Program-made: the position numbers and the translations under genes | Part shown: in pieces, positions 16,928 to 20,916 of the stretch | Numbering within the stretch: the stretch's first letter is position 1 | Layout of the letters: each line of letters opens with the position of its first letter | NCBI GenBank assembly: GCA_037133675.1 | Contig: JBAXNR010000079.1 | Coordinates: 1 to 20,916, forward strand | Length of the DNA stretch: 20,916 nt | Source of the DNA: UBA4132 sp037133675 | GTDB taxonomy: Bacteria > Pseudomonadota > Gammaproteobacteria > Methylococcales > Methylomonadaceae | Reading direction: 5' to 3' | Notes under the pieces: generated by a model | Told to the model about the DNA's origin: nothing | Databases searched by the model: none | What the model saw: only the letters and a program-made list of their open reading frames with translations

Positions 16928-18114
16928 TATTCAGCACTCCCCAAGCCCAACCAGTTGGCTTTTAATGCTACCGCGCCTTGAATAGCGATGTCTTGATTAG
17001 CTGATAATTCACCGCTAATAATCGACTCTTCGCCTTGTTTGCCAATCACACTAACTGGCGTAACCAAAAAACCTGTCTTATCGCGGACAAAAATAAACGA
17101 CTTACCTTCGTTTTGAGCAATAGCTGCGTTTGGTACTTTAAAAATAGGCAGGTCACTGGCTTGAGTAATTTGAATATTAATGCGTTGCCCAGCGCGTACT
17201 GTCGATTGTTTACTATTAATAACGGCTCTTGCCAACACAGTTTGGCTTTCGGCATTAACATTTTGTCCTAACAAATTGATTTTTGCAGTGATGTCTGTAT
17301 TTTCAATTTGCACTTGATCTCCAATTTTCAAACCAGCAAGCCGCTCTTGCGGAATATTAATTTCTAGCCACAATTCATCAAGATTAGCGAGACGATAAAC
17401 GGGAGCTAAGCTGCCAATGCGTTCACCTGCTACCGCCATACGTTCCATAATTACGCCTGTTATAGGCGCGTGTAAACTTAGCTGGCTAGATAAATGACGT
17501 GTTTTACCCAATTGGGCAATTTCACCGTCGGTCATCCCCGCAATTTGTAACAATTGTTTGTGTTCGTTAGCTTCAGAAAGCAGTGCTTCATGTTGCGCTT
17601 GGGTTTCTTGCCAACGTCGATCAGCGATAACGCCTTCTTGTAACAGCTTTTTATCACGTTGATAAAAAACCGCACTCAGTTGTAACTCACTTAAGGCTTT
17701 GAGATACAAACGTTGCATAGATAATAAATCTGAACTATTAAGTTCAGCTAACACCGCGCCTTTTTTAACTTTATCGCCAATAGCCGCGTTTAATTTAGTG
17801 ATGAGTCCTGCTTGTGAGGCACTGACGACAAATTCTTGCGCAGGTGGCACAACGACTTTAGCGGGTGCGGTGAGCAGTGGAATTTGGGTGACGACTTCTA
17901 ATTTTCCTAGCGTTACGCCTAAATTATTAAAATGTTCTTGGGTAATTTTTATCTCGTTTTCAGCGTAGGCGAAGGAGCAAAACAGTAGTGCAATCAAAGC
18001 GATTAATAATAAGCGCGTCGTTCCTACACGCTGACGGGAGTGCAAACCTAGGTTTGTATTCGATTGGCGAGTAGGAACTACAAAACGTAGTGGTAATAAA
18101 TCATTCATATTCAT
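16927..18114 (-). CDS. HME-RND periplasmic adaptor (CusB/CzcB-like), system 3
   Basis: Membrane-fusion subunit of system 3. The Sec signal core LLLIALIALLFCSFAYA is at residues 35-51, with cleavage likely after AYA. The n-region of about 34 residues is unusually long, and residues 12-33 are encoded by a palindromic repeat (18017-18081). After the signal come a lipoyl half (GLITKLNAAIGDKVKKGAVL), an alpha-helical hairpin (about 120-190), a second lipoyl half (LHAPITGVIMERMAVAGERI), and beta-barrel and membrane-proximal domains. The start ATG overlaps the outer-membrane-factor stop (ATGA). Another ATG two codons on (18108) is equally possible. No in-frame ATG, GTG or TTG lies between the repeat and the signal core, so the repeat-encoded residues must be translated. 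Confidence 0.9.
   Translation of the reverse strand: MNMNDLLPLRFVVPTRQSNTNLGLHSRQRVGTTRLLLIALIALLFCSFAYAENEIKITQEHFNNLGVTLGKLEVVTQIPLLTAPAKVVVPPAQEFVVSASQAGLITKLNAAIGDKVKKGAVLAELNSSDLLSMQRLYLKALSELQLSAVFYQRDKKLLQEGVIADRRWQETQAQHEALLSEANEHKQLLQIAGMTDGEIAQLGKTRHLSSQLSLHAPITGVIMERMAVAGERIGSLAPVYRLANLDELWLEINIPQERLAGLKIGDQVQIENTDITAKINLLGQNVNAESQTVLARAVINSKQSTVRAGQRINIQITQASDLPIFKVPNAAIAQNEGKSFIFVRDKTGFLVTPVSVIGKQGEESIISGELSANQDIAIQGAVALKANWLGLGSAE
18017..18081. repeat. Palindromic repeat element with CCTAGG core, copy 2, inside a coding region
   Basis: An imperfect inverted repeat of about 65 bp. The ends are GTCGTTCCTAC (18017-18027) and GTAGGAACTAC (18071-18081), and the perfect core CAAACCTAGGTTTG is at 18043-18056. 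On the minus strand it is read in frame as NTNLGLHSR within the adaptor N-terminus. The core and the adjoining TGTATTC are shared with the palindrome at 6026-6051, which shows a dispersed MITE/REP-like family in this genome. Confidence 0.85.
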
Positions 18115-19355
18115 GGCATTACTCCTACCGCTTGGTTATATAGGGCAATATCACGTTCTAACATTACCGCTCGTTCTTTCGCATTTAAAATCGCTTGTTG
18201 GGCTTTGGACTGTATTCTTAACAATTCCATTAAATTAATTTCACCGACTGAAAACGCGGTATTACTCATGTTTAACAGAGCTTCTGTGGCTTTTTTCATT
18301 TCGTTGGCATTTTCTAGCTCAGCACGATTAACTTCCAAATTATGTTCTGCTTCGTGATGTGCTTGTTTTAAATCTCGAAATAATTGTTCACGTTCAGCCA
18401 GTAATTTGTTCAACTCAACATTGATTGCGGCAATGTGCGGAGCGATATGATCGCTACCCCCAAACGGCATGGTGATACCAATATTAAAACTAGCCGTGTG
18501 ATTACTTCGACTGTCACCCATATCGGTGTTCACGCCAACAGCAACATTATTTTGCCCAGAACCAATAGCTTTGATACTATCGAGTTCTGCTTGTTTACGA
18601 TTAATTTGGCTATTAATTGCTACTAATGCAGGATGGTTTTGTTCAATTTCTTTTAAGGCAACTAACTTTTCTTGATAGTTTTTTGGCATTTTGCTCATTT
18701 GCGTAATGCTGGCGTAGCGTTTACGCGCGTGCATTAACTCTGCTTCCGCCAAAATCAGGGATGAACGCTTTTGTAGCAACTCCGTTTGTGCTAACAGCGA
18801 ATCTGAGCGTGGTAAATCGCCTAGTTCAACTCGTCGCCCAATTTTTGCGTACAACTGCTCATAAATATTTATTTCTGCCAATACTTGTTCATAGCGGATT
18901 TTTTGTAAATCCATATCCCACAACGCGCCGCGTACCAAGCCAGCTACGCGCAGTTTAGTCGCGAATGTTTGCATTTTTGCACTGGTATCGGCTTGTTCAC
19001 CAAGTGCTTGTTCAGCATCACGTTGTCCGATGTTCCACAAGGGAACTTCTACGCCCGCATCATTGTAATGTAGCGTACCGCTGGTGGCTTCTTGAAAGCG
19101 ATAAAACGCTTTTGACGCGCCAGCCGTCCAACTTTTACCCCGCTGTGCAATTGCGGTGGCTTCTTCTTCCAGCGAATTAAGCCACGTTATATCAGGGAAT
19201 TTTTCCAGGGTTAAATCAACAACTTTGGGTAAAGTCAGTGATTCATCAATTTCAACGGTATCTTGGTGATCGACTATAGTCGATTCAGCAAAACTTAACG
19301 AGATCGTTAGCCAAAAAGCAAGTAAGCACCTGCTAAAAAGGTTTAAAACAAACAT
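18111..19355 (-). CDS. Outer-membrane efflux factor (TolC/CzcC family), system 3
   Basis: A 414-aa outer-membrane channel subunit of system 3. The signal peptide ends in ISLSFA at about residue 23. The helical repeats start at about residue 45 (LPKVVDLTLEKFPDI). The second half starts at about residue 240 (NHPALVAINSQINRKQAEL) and is followed by a strand segment (SFNIGITMPFGG). The C-terminus keeps the family pattern FSVGEINLMELLRIQSKA. The sequence is far from the two plus-strand factors. The first gene of the tight CBA block, it overlaps the adaptor start and lies 101 bp downstream of the small exported-protein gene. Confidence 0.9.
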   Translation of the reverse strand: MFVLNLFSRCLLAFWLTISLSFAESTIVDHQDTVEIDESLTLPKVVDLTLEKFPDITWLNSLEEEATAIAQRGKSWTAGASKAFYRFQEATSGTLHYNDAGVEVPLWNIGQRDAEQALGEQADTSAKMQTFATKLRVAGLVRGALWDMDLQKIRYEQVLAEINIYEQLYAKIGRRVELGDLPRSDSLLAQTELLQKRSSLILAEAELMHARKRYASITQMSKMPKNYQEKLVALKEIEQNHPALVAINSQINRKQAELDSIKAIGSGQNNVAVGVNTDMGDSRSNHTASFNIGITMPFGGSDHIAPHIAAINVELNKLLAEREQLFRDLKQAHHEAEHNLEVNRAELENANEMKKATEALLNMSNTAFSVGEINLMELLRIQSKAQQAILNAKERAVMLERDIALYNQAVGVMP

Positions 19356-19370
19356 AATGGAAAGCTCAAT

Positions 19371-19447
19371 GCGGTAATTACCGCCTTAATAATGAGTAAG
19401 AAAGCTGAGCAATGCTACAGCTAGTCTGTGAGAACGAGTAATCGTTC
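19371..19447 (-). promoter_or_regulatory. Two dyads in the leader of the system 3 CBA genes
   Basis: GCGGTAATTACCGC (19371-19384) is a 14-bp perfect palindrome 16 bp upstream of the outer-membrane-factor ATG. GAACGA-GTAA-TCGTTC (19432-19447) is a 6-bp stem with a 4-nt loop just behind the upstream gene. The short direct repeat ACAGCTAG flanks the second. They could be operator or attenuation elements separating expression of the small exported protein from the pump genes. No convincing promoter is seen here. Confidence 0.45.
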
Positions 19448-19456
19448 CGCTAACAG

Positions 19457-19909
19457 CTAGGCGTGTGCAGGTGGGGCGCGTGGGGAATGGGAAAAATACG
19501 CAAGCCGTCCAAATAATGGCTCGGTATGGGTGGGTGGCGGAATAAAAAATGTGGAAAACCCCGTTTCAAATACAATAGTTGAAGCAGGTAAAAAATCGCT
19601 ATGCAAATCAGCGATTATCTTATGAAGCTTATGTGTAGGTGTTGCAAAGTTTCTACTAAAACCTGCATCAACACCAACCACCTGACCATCAATGTCACCA
19701 CAAAACAATACGGCTTTGCACGATGAAACATTGACTGCCTGCATAGAGTCAACCGCCTCTTGTGGTGTCAAACGATCATAGACTTCAAGACCAGGAATAT
19801 GCAGTCCTTGTGATAAATTTTTCTCGCTAGTATGCGCATGGACTAGCGGTGCAATAAATTGCAACACGACCAAACAAGTAACTAGGAATAGGCGAAGTGA
19901 GAAAATCAT
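19457..19909 (-). CDS. Small exported hypothetical protein at the head of operon 3
   Basis: A 150-aa protein with a clear Sec signal peptide (LVTCLVVLQFIAPLVHA, cleavage near residue 25 before HTSEKN). Visible features are GLHIPGLEVYD after the signal, a Cys pair in SSCKAVLFCGDID, the segment VVGVDAGFSRNF and a Pro/His-rich tail ending in SPRAPPAHA. I have no domain name for it. The pattern resembles small periplasmic proteins encoded ahead of cation-efflux genes, so metal sensing or binding in the periplasm is a guess. No clear Shine-Dalgarno precedes the ATG, but the signal peptide and the promoter at 19958-19986 support it. Confidence 0.7.
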   Translation of the reverse strand: MIFSLRLFLVTCLVVLQFIAPLVHAHTSEKNLSQGLHIPGLEVYDRLTPQEAVDSMQAVNVSSCKAVLFCGDIDGQVVGVDAGFSRNFATPTHKLHKIIADLHSDFLPASTIVFETGFSTFFIPPPTHTEPLFGRLAYFSHSPRAPPAHA

Positions 19910-19957
19910 GACGACAATAGTATGCTATTAAAAAAAAATTAACAACTTGACGACTAA

Positions 19958-19986
19958 ATTATATGTTCAAGTGGTACATTTACCAA
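19958..19986 (-). promoter_or_regulatory. Sigma70-type promoter for minus-strand operon 3
   Basis: On the minus strand the sequence reads TTGGTA (19986-19981), a 17-bp spacer, and TATAAT (19963-19958). The predicted start near 19950 gives a 5' UTR of about 40 nt before the ATG at 19909. That UTR contains the dyad AATAG-N4-CTATT (19916-19929). This is the best promoter match in the window. Confidence 0.65.
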
Positions 19987-20004
19987 CGCGAACATGATTC
20001 AACG

Positions 20005-20198
20005 CTTACAGTCAAACACCTCCAGCAAAGCTGGAGACTTCAGAATGTGAACTGCTCAAAACGGGTTGTTATGTGTACTAGTTCTCCTAGAACGGGTTAA
20101 GCTGCTCTATTCTCTTGTCCTCTTCTTCCTGATGCTTGATGCTTGATGTAATTACGCACAGTTTCTTCATCTACCAAATTAGTTAAGAGGCACGTCAT
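20005..20198 (-). mobile_element. IS200/IS605-type insertion sequence remnant (3' part)
   Basis: Reading the minus strand, the stretch holds the end of a TnpA-like frame (20198-20097), about 60 bp of non-coding sequence, and a hairpin CTCCAGC-AAA-GCTGGAG (20020-20036). Subterminal hairpins of this kind are typical of IS200/IS605 right ends, which lack terminal inverted repeats. The direct repeat AACGGGTT occurs at 20060-20067 and 20091-20098. The left part of the element is missing, so it is non-autonomous or dead. The outer boundary near 20005 is approximate. Confidence 0.55.
20097..20198 (-). pseudogene. IS200-like transposase (tnpA) C-terminal remnant
   Basis: The last 33 codons read MTCLLTNLVDEETVRNYIKH, then QASGRRGQENRAA and a stop. 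The DEETVRNYIKHQ part resembles the C-terminal helix of Y1-type IS200/IS605 TnpA proteins. The catalytic HUH motif and Tyr region are absent. A GATGCTT triplet repeat (about 20131-20149 on the + strand) lies in the tail and may reflect slippage. The identification rests on a short motif and the neighbouring hairpin. Confidence 0.5.
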
Positions 20199-20330
20199 TT
20201 AGGAGGTCTCAACCCAAATACTTAAAAATGATGATTTATTAAATTAATTAAATCATAATACATTGATTTACTTTGTTTTTATTATTACCAACTAATTCGC
20301 TCAGTTGAAATTTAATTTATTCCGTGATCC
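20199..20330. other. AT-rich spacer before the riboswitch
   Basis: Very AT-rich and without a gene. It probably holds the promoter of the riboswitch transcript, but I found no -35/-10 pair with good spacing (TTGATT at 20263 and TATTAT at 20280 are only 11 bp apart). TCGCTCAGTT (about 20297-20306) could pair with AACTGCCGA at the 3' end of the aptamer, making it a candidate 5' strand of the closing stem. Confidence 0.4.
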
Positions 20331-20418
20331 ACTGCGCAAAAAATAATAACGCTAAACCTATCGTAAGGTAGGGACAGAAAGTCACGGATCCGATACCAAT
20401 GGAAAGCCGAACTGCCGA
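20331..20418 (+). promoter_or_regulatory. Cyclic-di-GMP-I (GEMM-I) riboswitch aptamer
   Basis: The segment contains the GEMM-I landmarks in order: GCTAAACC (20351-20358), a short stem with the loop GTAA, GGTAGGGACAGAAAGTCACGG (from 20367), a short third stem, then GGAAAGCCGAACTGCCGA (20401-20418). The A-rich internal loop, the GTAA tetraloop replacing GAAA and the GCCG...TGCCGA ending are as in known GEMM-I RNAs. The closing stem is less clear than the rest. The 3' strand is shared with the terminator stem that follows, so ligand binding should change transcription of the gene at 20523. Confidence 0.85.
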
Positions 20419-20460
20419 ATATGGCTTCGTTGAAGCCATAAGATGGTGTTCGGCTTTTTT
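20403..20460 (+). terminator. Riboswitch expression platform: intrinsic terminator
   Basis: AAAGCCGAAC (20403-20412) or GCCGAA (20414-20419) can pair with GTTCGGCTTT (20448-20457). The inner hairpin TATGGCTTC-GTT-GAAGCCATA spans 20420-20440, and six T close the structure (20455-20460). The left strand lies within the aptamer 3' end, so terminator and aptamer are mutually exclusive, at least in part. This indicates transcription-termination control; the sign (ON or OFF with c-di-GMP) is not decidable by eye. Confidence 0.85.
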
Positions 20461-20522
20461 GTGTGACGCGAAATCTAGCCTAGCCCCATTGATCCATGTG
20501 GTATAAACAAGGGGTAGGCGTT

Positions 20523-20900
20523 ATGAACAAAATAGCAATTGCTGAGGTATGGTTCTTCCTAAAAAGAGTTGACTTAACTTGGGTGATGTTGTTTTTCACC
20601 CTCGCATTTCTCAACCCTGTCTACGCACATAGCGATTCGACCCCGACAAATACCAATCAGATCAAAGTTCTCACATCATCCTATCGATTAAACCCAACTA
20701 CGGGAAACTGGGAAACGCCAGTGTCCCTTATCAACTATTCGAAGCAAGTCTTTTACGCCCCCGTCTTTCTGGAAATCAGCAAAATTGAATACGAAGACGA
20801 GCATAAAAAACATGAATATGAACACAACCGCGTTACCTTGGTCAATACTGATGGTGTGCTAGCAGGGCAAGCGCATATAAATATTAGACAGAGAAAATAA
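20523..20900 (+). CDS. Exported hypothetical protein under riboswitch control, possibly frameshifted
   Basis: The frame is open from an ATG at 20496, but the ATG at 20523 follows an AGGGGTAGG-like ribosome site and is preferred. It gives 125 aa. A hydrophobic signal segment (TWVMLFFTLAFLNPVYA) is followed by a mature region beginning HSDSTPTNTNQIKVLTSSYR. It has the character of an extracellular beta-rich domain (SYRLNPTTGNWETPVSLINY, a K/H/E-charged loop EYEDEHKKHEYEHNR, then VTLVNTDGVLAGQAHINI). No named domain is recognised. The frame stops at 20900 after an out-of-character tail RQRK. A different frame continues to the window edge as DRENNIVSKG, so the gene may be longer and interrupted, or the window may hide a sequencing error. 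Confidence 0.65.
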   Translation: MNKIAIAEVWFFLKRVDLTWVMLFFTLAFLNPVYAHSDSTPTNTNQIKVLTSSYRLNPTTGNWETPVSLINYSKQVFYAPVFLEISKIEYEDEHKKHEYEHNRVTLVNTDGVLAGQAHINIRQRK

Positions 20901-20916
20901 TATCGTCTCTAAAGGT

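Noticed and set aside
20496..20522. Upstream ATG of the riboswitch-controlled gene
   Set aside because: No ribosome site precedes it, while a purine-rich AGGGGTAGG stands before the ATG at 20523, which starts directly before the signal region.

Overview
The window is a heavy-metal efflux island. It carries three complete tripartite HME-RND (CzcCBA/CusCBA-type) systems in about 19.5 kb, and ends in a c-di-GMP riboswitch region on the right. Signal peptides, lipoboxes, TolC-type outer-membrane channels and inner-membrane RND pumps show a Gram-negative cell. The AT-rich coding style, the protein families and the palindromic repeats containing CCTAGG suggest a gammaproteobacterium. A filamentous sulfur oxidiser (Thiotrichales/Beggiatoaceae) or a relative is my guess, not a demonstrated assignment.

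Layout. (1) 1-439: non-coding leader with a 22-bp tandem repeat array (157-257) and a putative promoter/operator. (2) 440-6015, + strand: system 1 in the order adaptor, RND pump, outer-membrane factor, followed by a perfect palindrome and a COG4705-like membrane protein (6110-6850) built from four internal repeats. (3) 6876-6962: a broken duplicate of the 3' end of the system 1 outer-membrane factor. (4) 7237-13520, + strand: a small membrane protein, then system 2 in the order outer-membrane factor, adaptor, RND pump, PII-like protein. (5) 19909-13560, - strand: a small exported protein, then system 3 in the order outer-membrane factor, adaptor, RND pump, DUF3240 protein. Systems 2 and 3 converge on a 12-bp perfect hairpin at 13526-13553, so two small PII-fold-type proteins lie tail to tail. 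(6) 19910-20916: a promoter for the minus-strand operon, a degenerate IS200/IS605-type remnant, then a GEMM-I (c-di-GMP-I) riboswitch with an overlapping intrinsic terminator, and a short exported-protein gene that may be frameshifted at the window edge.

How the genes work together. Each RND pump (about 1020-1033 aa) should form an inner-membrane trimer. It would be joined through its periplasmic adaptor to a TolC-like outer-membrane channel, expelling metal cations from periplasm and cytoplasm. The TM4 signatures differ. Pump 1 has DFG-x3-DGAV-x3-EN (Czc-like). Pump 2 has DFG-x3-DSAV-x3-EA (closer to the Co/Ni class). Pump 3 has AIG-x2-VDAAV-x3-EN but lacks the CusA methionines. The set therefore probably covers different metals. 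No metal-responsive regulator (MerR, CzcRS/CusRS, ArsR) is encoded here, so control must be from elsewhere, perhaps through the dyads noted below.
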